In this document: piece after piece, positions 25,517 through 39,018 of the stretch
How the letters are laid out: each line of letters opens with the position of its first letter
How positions within the stretch are numbered: the stretch's first letter is position 1
Source of the DNA: Rhizophagus irregularis
Taxonomy: Eukaryota > Glomeromycota > Glomeromycetes > Glomerales > Glomeraceae
Length of the DNA stretch: 64,000 nt
Direction: 5' to 3'
NCBI RefSeq assembly: GCF_026210795.1
Contig: NC_089452.1
Location: forward strand, 2,294,001 to 2,358,000
Made by a program: the position numbers and the translations under genes
The notes under the pieces: generated by a model
Seen by the model: the letters and a program-made list of their open reading frames with translations, nothing else
What the model was told of the DNA's origin: nothing
Database searches by the model: none

Positions 25517-28177
25517 CTATGGATAATTAAGATTAGTTTTAATACGTTTTCCTATAAATAATATTTTATATTTGATTTAAATGAAAAAAATTAAATATTA
25601 ATGTAATTGATTAAAACGAAAGTAAAATAAAATAACATCGAACCAAATGAATATTTACCACTATTATCATGAGGTTCTACGTTTAAAAATTCTACATTTC
25701 TTCTTTTTTCTAAAGAGGTTGAAAAATTTTGAATTGCAGAACTTAAATTTTGTGATCTGAAACCAAGCAAAAAATTATATGGTAAATTTAAATACTAATT
25801 AGTTGTGTTATTTAAATCATTTTTTTTATCATTATTTTTAATACCTTTCAGTGTTTATATCAAGCTCTAATTCTGTTGAGATATAGCTAGAATCTAAGTT
25901 TTGAATTGTAGAACTTAAATTTTGAGATAAACTAATTAAAAAATTAATAAATTCAACAATTAGTTGTATCATTTAAAAATATTTTTTTTGAAATACCTTT
26001 TAATGTCTATATCAAGCTCTAATTCTTCTGAGATGTAATTAGAATCTAAAGAGTATAATAACATATTTATTAATAAATTGAGTAATATTTTTAAATTACA
26101 ATTAATATTTTTTTTTTGTAATACCTTGCTTATCAAATGAAATCGTTGAAGATGAATAGATGGATGAACATTTAGAAATTAATGCACTTAATGGCCTACT
26201 TGTATAAATGGCCTCCGGGTGACGTTTTTCGGCAAATTCCGGTCCAATCATCTTCGATCCTATCAGTTTCATTCTTTTTGCTTCAGCTTGTTCAAATTCT
26301 TCTTCATTTACCTTTTTAAATGTCCACCTACCAAAAGTCAACCGAATGTCTTTTATAGAAGGTCTTTTTTTTGGATCAGCATCCCAACAACTTTTCATTA
26401 AATTAGCATAACATTCTGGTGTATCTTCTGTAATTTTAGGTCGTTCTCCATCAAGAATTTTATAAATAAGATGATGATCATGTTTAACATTATCAAAAGG
26501 TTTACAACCCGTTGTAAGTTCCCACATAACCATACCAAAACTATAAATATCAGCTTCTTTAGAAAATTCGGATCCTCTAAATATTTCCGGTGCAATATAA
26601 GGTATTACTCCATATACTTCATTATTTGATGATTTACTATTTACAGCTTGTGATAATCCTAGATCTCCAATTTCCCAATCATCATTAAACACTCTATTAC
26701 CTTTTGGATCAAACAATATGTTTCCACTATGGAAGTCTCGATGTATAAACTTTTTATTATGAATAGTTTTAAGTCTAAAAATATAAAAAAATTAATAACT
26801 TAAATTTAAAGAAAATTAATAAATGTATAAAATATAAATACCCTATTGAAATTTGATGTAAAATACGTAATTTTTCTTTATTCCATGTAATACTTGCAAA
26901 ATCCTTCTGTAAGTGCTTATGTAAATCCCCTCCTGTTGCATATTCCATAACTAATATGTAATCCTCTAATTCCGGATCTTTTGTAAAGCCATAAGTTTCA
27001 ATGATATGACACCCTTTGTCCTTAAAACAATGATCACATGATTTTAACTATTTAAATTTAAAGATTAAATTAAATTAAAAATTTAGTTTATTTAAAATAA
27101 ATTATATAAGAAATATTTAAATATTTTACCTCATTTAAGAAATATTTGCCAATATTTTTAGAATTTTCAAATCTTTTTAAAATGACAGTTTCATTTTTGT
27201 TTTTTTTATTATTTGACCAAGTTGCTTTATATATAATACCATATCCCCCCTTTGTCATTTCTTTTACATCTTTAAATTGAGAATATGGTATCCACTTATT
27301 TTGTTTTGCTTGTTTTTTTTCTTTAAATATAGACTCTAATATTTCCCGTTGTATAAAATACTTATTAATGTTTTTTACAATATTTTCAAATTCAGCTAAC
27401 TTCAAATAATCTAACCCATTGCATACTACAAGATTATTATTAAAAAGAAAATCATCAAGACCACTATTTATGGGCGATATTCTTTTGCATTTTTTACATT
27501 GAGATTGATCCATAGGTCCAAAAAGAATGTTTGTTGTTAAACAATATCTGCATCCAACATAAAATATAAAGCATTTTGCACAATACTTTTGACAGTCTGA
27601 TGTAAATGTTAACCCTGAATCACAAATATCACACCAAGATTTGTTATCCCACCATGATAAGTAAAAAATTGAAATTTGTTTTTTAACCAAGGTTGATTCT
27701 ATCAATTCAGAAGAAATTAGATAACAATCTGAACATAATTTAAATTGCTTCATAATCATTTCATTTCCTTGATATAATGACTTTCCACATAATTTACAAT
27801 TTTTTTCACTTTCAATCACCTTATTGTATAAAGTGGAAATATTTTTATCAGTTCCATTATAACTAATGTTATTATTTTATATGTTAACTATTTGTTTAAA
27901 ACATAAAATTCTCACACAATTTCCACAGCATTCTTGAATACTTTGTGGTACTTTTGTACTACTTATTTCATGTTCACTACATTCTAAGTCCATTGTATAG
28001 TATACATCCAAATATATATCATTATCAGTTATATCGTTAATATAACGTGATAAACATTTTTCCACAATAAATACAATAATTATCATACTCATTAAAAGAA
28101 ATAAATTTAATTGGTATAGGACTAGATTTTAATCTTGGATCAAAAGAATTTTCATCATTTGTATTTACAATTTTCAT
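25517..28177 (-). pseudogene. Zinc-ribbon protein kinase (TKL-like), N-terminus frameshifted
   Basis: Seven exon blocks: 27130-28177, 26842-27047, 26125-26774, 25997-26045, 25845-25931, 25659-25756 and 25517-25551, all GT-AG with matching phases. The ATG is at 28177 (MKIVNTNDENSFDPRLKSSP). Cysteine pairs of zinc-ribbon type come first (CIYCGK, CKLCGK, CDIC, CAKC, CKKC). The kinase domain follows: glycine loop TKGGYGIIYKATW, lysine in VILKRFE, hinge LVMEYATGGDLHKHL, catalytic loop HRDFHSGNIL, metal-binding IGDLGLS (Phe of DFG replaced), VIPYIAPEIFRG and DIYSFGMVMWEL. The C-terminal tail has two similar small exons (SYISEELELDIDI and SYISTELELDINTE). Two lesions lie upstream of the kinase domain: one extra A in the run 28057-28061 and an in-frame TAA at 27877-27879. 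The kinase half itself is intact, so a shorter product from an internal start is possible. Confidence 0.8.
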
Positions 28178-29712
28178 TTTATTAAGTTAATTAATATATG
28201 CTATAAACAAAGTATTGATAGATAATGAATTTGAAAAATTTGAAAGTACGTATCATTTTATTTATATCTAAATTATCGGAGTTTGAACCTTTTGTTGGTG
28301 ATACGGAAAGTATTTCTAGATTTTCTCATGGAATCTTAAGAATTTACCATAGTACCACGGAAAAGTCCGTTTAAAAAATTTAGCATTTATCGGATTAACT
28401 TTATCAGAGTATATAGTAAACATGCAGTGTATGGTTTCTATGTATGTAGTGTATGGTTAAACATCACATATAAACAAGTCACGTGCCCATACGTGGTTCG
28501 GTCATCAGTATAGGCCTTTCCTTATTTGGTAATAAACAATGTAAATCTGTATGGTACGCGCGTGATATGTTATATCAGCATAGAAGATAATGATGGAAAA
28601 TACAATTAACGAGAATAAAAGTTACAAAAGTGGAAAATAATAGAAAATTTGCATATAAAGTAGGGTCAAAAAATTAATTACGTACGACAAATTGGTATGT
28701 AAAATTACTTTGTAGTATAATCATCCTAAATAAAGTTCATTACAATGAACACTAAATATTAAAAATTTTTTTTTAAAAAAATATACATCCTATAATTCAT
28801 CTTATTCCATCAAAGAAGACGTACGAAGAATATGAGGATAATAACAAGAAGATGAAAGAACGTCTTGCGAAAGAAGATAAAACGAAGAGGGTGAGCGTAG
28901 AGACGGAACGGACAAGACCGAATAAATTCAAGAAGGTAGAAGAAAAGAGAAAAGAGGTAGTATTATCGTGATATTAGCGTAGTATTTTTTTTTACATAAA
29001 TATTTTCGTGTATGTGGTTTTTTGCTAAATTTCGTAGTTAGTATTACAAAAAACAAAAAATGTACATGTAGTACCACGATGATAAATTTCACTAGCAAAA
29101 TTTATTTTGTGTTTAAATTTTGGGTTCAACAGTACAAAGGGGAAATACTGTTAGATATTTTAATAGCTGACTAAAGGTGAGGGTCAGTAACTTTGTTCGT
29201 AGGGGGGGGAAGGATAACAAGGGCTTTGGTATGACAGGAGTTTACTCTAATCGATGTATGCGAATGGTAGTATCACAATTTTTTATTGTCGTTCAAATAT
29301 TTTTATGTTCTTACATGCAGTTTAATTGTAAAACTATTCTGAAAAATTTATATTTGCATATTAATAATATTCCAAAAATGATATAAATTATGCAAGAGCA
29401 GATATTACGAATAATATTTGCATGTTCTAACGTTCTATGACGTTATTGGTATAGGTATTACATCGTAAAGAAAATCATTTTGTATAGATGTGTATCAGTG
29501 TATAATGATTATAATCAAAAATTATCTTTATTTTCATTAAATTTGTTTCAAGTCTATTATAAATGATGAATTCATATTTTTGACTCTCATTCTCATTTTT
29601 TTTTTAAAAAAAATACAATAATAATAGTGTTCTTTTAATCTAGATATAAGATAAATAATATTATTATTATCTGAACGTGAAAATAAAATTACGTGAACAA
29701 AAGCTAAGAATG
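28178..29712. other. Intergenic with a charged open stretch
   Basis: About 28800-28971 (+) reads as a lysine/glutamate-rich peptide (SKKTYEEYEDNNKKMKERLA and onward) with no ATG, ending at TGA 28969-28971. It could be an orphan exon or purine-rich chance sequence. Nothing else is supported. Confidence 0.3.
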
Positions 29713-31560
<1,848 letters not shown>

Positions 31561-32679
31561 TGATTAAAATTTCAATGAATTTGAAAGGAAAAAAAACAAA
31601 TGAAGCGAATAAAGGTATTTATAGGAAATCATAAATGCACCTTACTAATTTAGTCATTGATCGTCATGCGTAGCAAAATATTCTAAAAATACCTGATGGT
31701 AAACATCATATATAAGATAAATAAAAAACTAATCTTTTTTTTACGATTGGTGAGTGTTTATTTTAAATTTCAAATTTATAGTCATCATTCGATGTAAGTT
31801 ACGTAATGGAAATTATATCGATGATCATATCTTGAAAATGATTAAATTATTTAATAAAACCCATTGGACGAAAAATTCTCGGCTACTTTTAGTATTAACG
31901 TCTAAATTTTTTTTTTTTTGTTAGAAAATGAAACTACTTACCATTTTTAACTTGTCCTTTTCACTTTTCATAATAAAAACAGATGGCTCAAAATTCAAAC
32001 CACTTCCCTATTTTGATCATTTTCTCTTTTTGTAAGAAAAAAAAAATTTTTATCTCAAAAAATTAATTTCTTTAAAATTCCCGATATTTCAATCAAGGTT
32101 ATAATATTTAATTTTTTCAAAAAAAATACGACCATCAAAAAGTAGAAACAATATTAATAATTGTTTAAGTGTAAAGAAATAGTCTGAGTTTAGAAAAATA
32201 TCAAATGGTTCCTATCAAAAAAAAACTATCCCATCCATCTTATTTAAAGGTGATTTCTAATATGAACTGTATTTAGTGTCTGAATTAAAAAAATTGTGTA
32301 TAATGTCTCATTATTTATATAAATATATCAAAATTGAAACATAATCGTAGTAGCTCAAAAATTTTCGTAATTCGGAAGCGTAAATTAAGAGTTTATTTTT
32401 AGTCTAAATTAGAATTTCCATGTAGTATTATTAATTGTTATTTGAACCTGTGAAGATTTATTAAAAACAAATAAATAAATTAAAATCAAATCCAATATAA
32501 GCATATTTAATTTTGTCTTATTATCATATTGTTTTATCGTTTTGCCTTAAAGAAAAAAATTTATTATCATAGAATTATTCATTTATTATAGAATTTGGTC
32601 TAATTCAAATATTCAATTTTTATTGTTATTGAACCTTTTTAAGAATATGAACAAGTCTTGTCGTCTGATTTAAATAATT
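31561..32679. other. Intergenic, AT-rich
   Basis: Nothing beyond homopolymers is seen. Confidence 0.5.
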
Positions 32680-32976
32680 TCATAAGCTTTCATTAGTTCC
32701 ATTCCTTTGCATATTACAAAATAATATTAGTTCAAATCGATGAAGTTTATTGTGACCAGCTTTATTTTCATTATTATTTCGCATCCATATAGAATGATCA
32801 AGTTTTGATAAGTCAAAATTCAAAGGATATTTTATGAGTCTTAATGAATGATTATGCACAAATTGTGCAAGTTGATTTAAATGTATCTCAAACGTTCCTC
32901 TAGTAATACTTTCTTCATCAACAATATGATGGATTTTGCGGTTATATATATCATTTAGTGGTTCGTTTGGATTTAT
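32680..32976 (-). pseudogene. Unidentified coding fragment
   Basis: About 99 codons open on the minus strand with protein-like composition (EPLNDIYNRKIHHIVDEES, then FELILFCNMQRNGTNESL and TGA). There is no ATG at the start; a TAA lies just upstream of the open stretch. Probably an exon or remnant of a repeated gene family. It sits beside other remnants at 33055-33381 and 33800-33930. Confidence 0.4.
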
Positions 32977-33054
32977 ACTTTTTTAGTTGTTTAATCAAAC
33001 ATGAATTACAAGTTTTAGAATGACTATTTTTAACTACTTAAATGCATGTGTTGA

Positions 33055-33381
33055 TCAAAGTATAGCAGCTTTTTAATAGAAAATGATCCAATCATATTTG
33101 CTGCACCGCGGAGAAATTTGAAGAATGAAGAAAAACTTATCTCTCCCTATCTTTAAAATGAAGTTCATAAATATTTATCACAAAATCTTAACAATCAAAT
33201 TTCGGTCACTTCATTACAAGAAACAAATGATAAAATGGCAACTAAAATTAAACAATGTACACAATCACTTGGTGCATGTGCAGAACATCTTCGTAACCAA
33301 AGATTCGACTTTTGGTTAGACAATCACGAAATATTTCTGATACTGCTTTCAAAAGCAAAATCAAATCTATCTTCAAAATAA
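33055..33381 (+). pseudogene. Unidentified coding remnant with one in-frame TAA
   Basis: One frame reads FLIENDPIIFAAPRRNLKNE, a further short stretch and TAA, then NEVHKYLSQNLNNQISVTSL and on through KMATKIKQCTQSLGACAEHL and FDFWLDNHEIF to TAA at 33379-33381. The composition is coherent on both sides of the internal stop. Family not recognised. Confidence 0.4.
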
Positions 33382-33500
33382 ATGAATACACATCAAAGAC
33401 TGTTTGGCTTGCTACTAGCTATAAATGTACTACAATACAAGCGTTCAATATAAAGAAAGATAATAAAAAAAAAATTCATATTGTAAAATAATTTTAAAAT

Positions 33501-33569
33501 AGTTATTTCATGATTTTCACGGCTGCGCCGTGAAAATCATGATATTTATGCCGACACGTGAAATAACTA
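33501..33569. repeat. Nested perfect palindrome
   Basis: Inner arms ATGATTTTCACGGC and GCCGTGAAAATCAT flank only TGC. Outer arms AGTTATTTCA (33501-33510) and TGAAATAACT (33560-33569) also pair. A strong hairpin in non-coding DNA, perhaps a tiny fold-back element. Confidence 0.85.
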
Positions 33570-33799
33570 TGACTAATGTCCAGTGATGGGAAAGCCGGAA
33601 AGGTATAAATAAACTATAAAAACACGTGAGCATGAAAATATTCATCAGAAAAATTACAGGCATGAAATATAATCAAAAAAATCACTGGCGACCAATTAGT
33701 AAGCATGAGATAAAAAAATAATTATTTACAGCACATAATCCCTATTCCTTTTTTCACTAAATAATCTATTCATCCTTGCCTATTTATATAATATGTTTA

Positions 33800-33930
33800 T
33801 TAACCAAATTCTGGCCTAAGTCCAGCTAATGCTAAGTTTAAATCATGTTTTTTATTGTAAAGGCGGCTTTCCTGATAATATTAATTCAGCCATAACTACA
33901 CCTAGACTATAATTATCGGATGATGATGTA
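33800..33930 (-). pseudogene. Protein kinase domain fragment
   Basis: Kinase subdomain IX-X fragment: SDNYSLGVVMAELILSGKPP, then after a frame change KHDLNLALAGLRPEFG. This matches the DIYSFGVVMAE...GKPPF...HDL.LAL..GLRPEFG pattern of the fungal TKL kinases. A stop and frameshift follow GKPPLQ. No other kinase parts are seen nearby. Confidence 0.65.
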
Positions 33931-34345
33931 TATGATTATTGCATTTGTTTTGCGCATTATTTTTTTTTATTAAAATTTGTACTCCTAATCCTATAATAGG
34001 ATGTCTAACGATGTTGTTTCTTGAACAATATAACTGTTAGCATTTCAGTATAAGATTAAATAAAAAATTTATAATCATTAATATCAAATTTTATCAACCG
34101 ATACTGGTACCTTATAATTTTTAAAGTTTTATTAAATTAGACAGGATAAATTAAATAAAATAAACGTGAAAATAAAAATAAGCTTTTAATATTGAAAAGA
34201 AAGCAAACATAATAGTAAACTATGTTCATTATATATATATTGATACTGCTCAGAAACACATAGATTATATGGAGAAATGTACAATACACATAAACGACTA
34301 CAGAATGTCCATAAAATACATGCAAAAAGGCTCATATATATTTTT

Positions 34346-34550
34346 TAATCCCCCGTCGCACTAAGTGTCACTCATGATCACCTTCATACTAATTTTTAAA
34401 AATTGCGAGTGATTAGCTGAGTTTATAAATGACCGGGAATCTTCGTTTAGTTATTTCCCGGCCTCATATAGATAGCCGGGAAATTACTAATTTTAGTTTA
34501 AAATAGTTAAAATAGTTAATATTTAATGAGTGACACGCTCCAGGGGATTA
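34346..34550. mobile_element. MITE-like inverted-repeat element
   Basis: The left end TAATCCCCC...TGTCACTCAT is matched in reverse complement by ATGAGTGACACGCTCCAGGG followed by GATTA at the right end, about 200 bases apart. Internal CCGGGAAAT words also occur in both orientations. Non-coding. Confidence 0.55.
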
Positions 34551-35392
34551 CCCATTTATTTCCAACTCCCCATGAAATAAATAATACTTATTTTCTATAT
34601 ATATGTTTTACGGATGTTCTATAGACATTTTATGTATAATATATATTTTACATTCATTTTAATAGTATATATGTTTTCTGAACATTCCTTTTTATAGGGC
34701 ATTTTGCTGACTTCCATGTTACTGACATGAAAAAAATACCCAACTTCATTTCACTGAAATGCAATTTTTCTAACATGAAAATCACCCGACTTGCCATTTC
34801 ACCGAAAATTATTTAAATAAATTCATAGGTTAACTGTGCCACGCTCCTTACTGCGGTTTAATTTCAATATTTTATTACTTTTAAAAAATTATATAGACTT
34901 GTTTACTTTTTAAATTGCAATATAAATTAAATTTATTAAATAAATAACTTCCAATTTCTAAAATTTTTTAAATTTAGTAATCTGGTTTATTTCATATAAT
35001 AAATAATTAATTATTTCAGTGAAGAACCCTTTTACTTTTTAGAAAACGATAAATACAAAATATAATAATTTTTGTTTAATTACACATAATAAAAATAAAA
35101 AAATTAAAATAAATAGGAAGTTAATTTCAAAAAAAAAAAAAACTTGCAAAATTTCATGATCAAACAGTATGTTGATTCGCTATCAGCAAAAATGGTGGTG
35201 ATTTCGAGAACCAGTGATGTCAGTGAAACGGCAAGTCAGCAAAGTGAGATCAGTAAATTTTATGTTGGTATAGTTTGTATAACAGGTGTCGGTAAAATGA
35301 GTGAATATTGTTAACAAAGGGTTTGGTACGAATCCCGTTAAGAAAGAGTATAATGAACGTCGATCAGCAATTTTTCGCTGAATTTCATCATA

Positions 35393-35583
35393 AACGATAT
35401 TGAGTATGAATATACAGTATATACCTCCGATGTTGTATAGTATAGTTGACGAAAAATCTACACAGTATAGTTTTTTTATACAGTATAGTTTTTATCTATA
35501 GTATAGTTTTTATTTATACAGTATAGTTTTTACGCCATACTATACAACATCGGAGATATATATCGATACTCAATAACGATGAT
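35393..35583. mobile_element. MITE-like element with about 45 bp inverted ends
   Basis: The left arm (AACGATATTGAGTATGAATA through CTCCGATGTTGTATAGTATA) is repeated inverted at the right (TATACAACATCGGAGATATA through GATACTCAATAACGAT). The centre holds four copies of CAGTATAGTTTTTAT-like words. Non-coding. Confidence 0.75.
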
Positions 35584-35784
35584 ATTATCTGCAAAATCAA
35601 CTAGTAATTTACTTTCAACTAAAGTTGTTAAAATGTTGTTAAAATTTAAAATTGAAATTAATTAATTACTACAGTATAAAGACTTTATTTCAAATAAAAA
35701 AATAATCAATAGTTATCAGTTCATAAACTAGTTTTTTGACGGAGTGCATCAGTAATACAAATATAATAAATATAATACACTATA

Positions 35785-36360
35785 TTATCCATCTACATAT
35801 GAATTTAAGAATACATTTTTATGACAACAGCTTATTTCAAAATAATGATCGTAATAGCAACCCCAATATATTGCAAGCCAGATTCCAACCCACGTTCCTG
35901 GTTTAGGTCTTACATCTTCATTATATTTCCAGTATGAAACGTATGGATTTGTTTCATTAGGACTTTTATAAGTACAATAATGGTCATTAACAAATATAGG
36001 ATTTCTAAGAAATCTATGTTTGACTTGATCATTTCCAAAGGTAAAGTGGCCAAATGCTTCTGGATAATTTGGTCCATTATCGCCATCAGGGACATAAGTC
36101 GTGATGTTGAGTATTGGCGCATATGATAACCAATGGCTTCTAAAATATTGACACCATCTATGTAAAGCAAAAAAGTACATTAATTTTCATTTGTAGAATT
36201 GTTTAGCAATAATAATAAGTCAAAAATTGTTATTAACGTACCCATTCTTTATCACAACCTTTTTTTCTCTTTCCAGTAGGATAGCAATCTAAGCTACCAT
36301 CAACATGTATAATGAAAATATAAGTAAAGTAAATAAAATAATAAAGCGTTTCTGATTCAT
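35785..36360 (-). pseudogene. Small secreted protein, decayed copy of the 39019 gene
   Basis: Mirror-image paralogue of the intact gene at 39019-39614. Exon 1 starts MNQKRFIILFTLLIF at 36360. The second exon shares the block PILNITTYVPDG, then YPEAFGHFTFGNDQVKHRFL. Three one-base deletions relative to the intact copy break it: in the signal-peptide region, at the splice donor (three G instead of four before TACG), and early in exon 2. The upstream region is also homologous (AAGTACACGG, then ATAATGG). Confidence 0.85.
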
Positions 36361-36724
36361 GATGATATCTTAATTGTATGAGAATAATTATAATATGCCA
36401 TTATACCGTGTACTTATTTATTTTTCTAAGAACATATCCACGTGACTGTGAAAATTTTATCTATGTCAATTCAATTTGCTTCCTTTTAAATTATTATCCA
36501 TAATGGAATAATGACTGATTAATGTTTACACGTAATATTGAATGTGCTTATTAAAGAAGTAATATAATCTTTCCATTTTGTTTCGTTCTAAAAATGTCTG
36601 GAAAATGTTATCATATGCTATCAACGTTGATTATTATGTAGGTGACGTAGGAATTTCCTAACTAGGGAAACGGAAACCATCAAAAGTCCATTGCACTGTT
36701 AAAAAAGAAAAAATAAAATAAAAA
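36361..36724. other. Upstream region of the decayed secreted-protein copy
   Basis: Homologous in inverted orientation to 38571-39018. It adds about 90 bases absent from the other arm and lacks the MITE. Confidence 0.6.
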
Positions 36725-38570
36725 GAGGGAAAGGATAATTATTAGTCCGGAAGGACTATATACGGTCTGTCCCCGCACATGCACCTAATTTACTCCTTAA
36801 TACAGATCTTGTATTAAATACCGAAAAATTCATTAACGTTATTCCGTTATATTACAAACCTGACGTTCACAAACCTGACAAATCACCCCGGAAATTCAAA
36901 ATCCCGACGCTCATTATCCCGACACTTGTACTATCATGCATGTATGAATTTTGATTACCCATTATGATTGATTATAAGAATGATCGATATACTAATCAAT
37001 AATATACGCTTTCAATAAATTACTTTATATTTTAACAACAAAGAAAAAGATGTTAACGCCTCATTGTCACTCGTTACTTGTCTTGGTTGTGAAAAGTGAA
37101 ATCGAACTTAGTACAAGAAAAAGCGCATGATCTTGTGACATGTATCAAGTCAAGTAATGACAAAGTAAAGGTCGCGTTTACTCGAGTTTCATAACTTACA
37201 AGCTGAACCACTCAAATTTTAGTTATTCGACAATGATTTTGATGTATCAGATGTAATAAATAATAAAGCAGCTAAAATTGTATATCATACTCCACGTATA
37301 AATACATTTTTTTTTATTGCAAAGGTATTTTCATACCCACAAGATAAATTACGTTCATTTTTTGCAGCTTCATCTATAAAATAAGTTGATCAGGTTATAT
37401 TCATATCTAATCTTCGCAATAAATGTCTGGGAAGTTCGTTTCGCTCATAGGATGCCTTGATGTAACTGGTGAAATAAAATTAATAGTAAATATCATAACA
37501 CAATATAAACTAAAAAAATCTTCGAATTTACTTTTTTTCTTGCTAATTCCACAGTAAACTGAAGATCGCCAAAGAGTCGGGATAGAAACTAGTTTATCTG
37601 TTTGTAGATCAAGTTCTCATGTTAATTCATGCAAATATCAATCCACCTTCTCTTTGACTAGTTCTTGCAATATTTGAATTAGTAACAATTAGCATCAATT
37701 TAAAATATGATTTTGATTGTCAAATACCTTCATTTCATTTCGGTTTAACGTTTTTGTGACGTCCTGGCGTTTTCGTCAGGGATCCACTACTGTTCCCCAT
37801 CGTACATATATTTGCCAAACTTTACCTACAACACCTCTACTAATACACAATAATTCAGCAATTTTTCTCTACATATAGCCATTATGACGAAAGAAAATAA
37901 TTCTCCATTTTGAATCTTCACTAAAAGTATACGCTATTTTGTATTCTAGGTCCAAAAATCGTAGAAATCATAAACTTTGAATAAAAGAAACGAGGTATAA
38001 TATCGATATATTGTTCCTATTATTATAAATAATCTTAAGAGATCATAAGAAAACACGAAAAGAAAGTATTTTACTTTGATGGATTAGAAAATTAATCGTG
38101 GTAATTTTTTTATACGATCGACATTGTACTACACTATATTGTAATATTCAATCAATATGTTAAAAAATATATTTATATACAAAAAAATTATTATTAGACT
38201 TATTGAATTATTAATTTTGTGAAATATTTTAAAGACTCTAGTATTAAATAAAAAATTTAATTGTCACTTAATTTTACGACATAATAATAAAGAATATTTA
38301 ATTTTTATATTAAAAATATTAATTAATTCTAGCGAAACATTTAAAATTATTATATACCAATAAAAATATAATTTGTTACAAAATTATTACGTAATAATGT
38401 TAGTGTCAGGATAATGAGTGTCGGGATTTTGAACTTTCGGGATTATGATTTGTTCAGGATTGTAAACGTCAGAATAAAGAAATAACGTTAATGAATATTT
38501 TCGGTATTTAATTCATATATAGTCCCTCCGAACTAATAACTATCTTTTCCTTACATTGTGACAGATTTCA
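36725..38570. mobile_element. Degenerate Tc1/mariner-like transposon with long inverted ends
   Basis: About 180-210 bp inverted arms: left 36725-36937 (GATAATTATTAGTCCGGA, a GGACTATATA, then AATACCGAAAAATTCATTAACG and AATCCCGACGCTCATTATCC) and right about 38389-38570 carrying the reverse complement. The interior contains the transposase remnant. The whole lies between two inverted copies of a secreted-protein gene, so the arms may belong to the transposon or to a larger inverted duplication. Confidence 0.7.
37225..37960 (-). pseudogene. Tc1/mariner-like transposase remnant
   Basis: Minus-strand fragments in family order. A helix-turn-helix start FSEDSKWRIIFFRHNGYM (then TAG) is followed by RKIAELLCISRGVVGKVWQI and WGTVVDP. 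Next comes LQTDKLVSIPTLWRSSVYCG followed by ISKKK. Then the catalytic-Asp region TYFIDEAAKNERNLSCGYEN, and last YTILAALLFITSDTS. Several stops and frame changes; dead. Confidence 0.75.
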
Positions 38571-38607
38571 GACATTTTAGATAGAATGAAACAAAATAGG
38601 AATATCG

Positions 38608-38780
38608 AAATGTGTTAAATTCGTTTTATATTTGTGCTCATGTGTAAAAAAACGTCTGAAAAAGCACCATTTTGTCCGATTTATATCTGATTACAAAAAA
38701 ACAAAAATTAAACAAAATGGTGCTTTTTTAGACATTAATAACGCATGAAGCACAAATATAAAACAAATTTAACAAATTTC
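38608..38780. mobile_element. MITE inserted in one arm of the inverted duplication
   Basis: The arms (GTTTTATATTTGTGCT, then AAAGCACCATTTTGT) are repeated inverted (ACAAAATGGTGCTTTTTTAG, then AGCACAAATATAAAAC). The matching stretch of the left arm of the larger duplication, near 36560, lacks this sequence and continues directly, so the MITE arrived after the duplication. Confidence 0.75.
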
Positions 38781-39018
38781 ATAAGGATCATTTCGTTAAT
38801 AAGCGCATTCAATATAAAATATTAACCATTTATTATCCCATTTTGAATACAATTTAAAAGGACGAATATCTCTAATTTCAAGTTAAATTGATATTGATAA
38901 ATTTCTATGGCTTTTATAAAACTTTATCACATGTAGAGATTTTCTTTAACGAAAAATTTAAATAAGTACACGGCATAATGGTATATAACAATTATCATCT
39001 ACAATCAATAATTTCATC

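Noticed and set aside
34137-34325. 62-codon hydrophobic minus frame
   Set aside because: Low-complexity F/Y/I composition from AT-rich DNA, with no supporting features.
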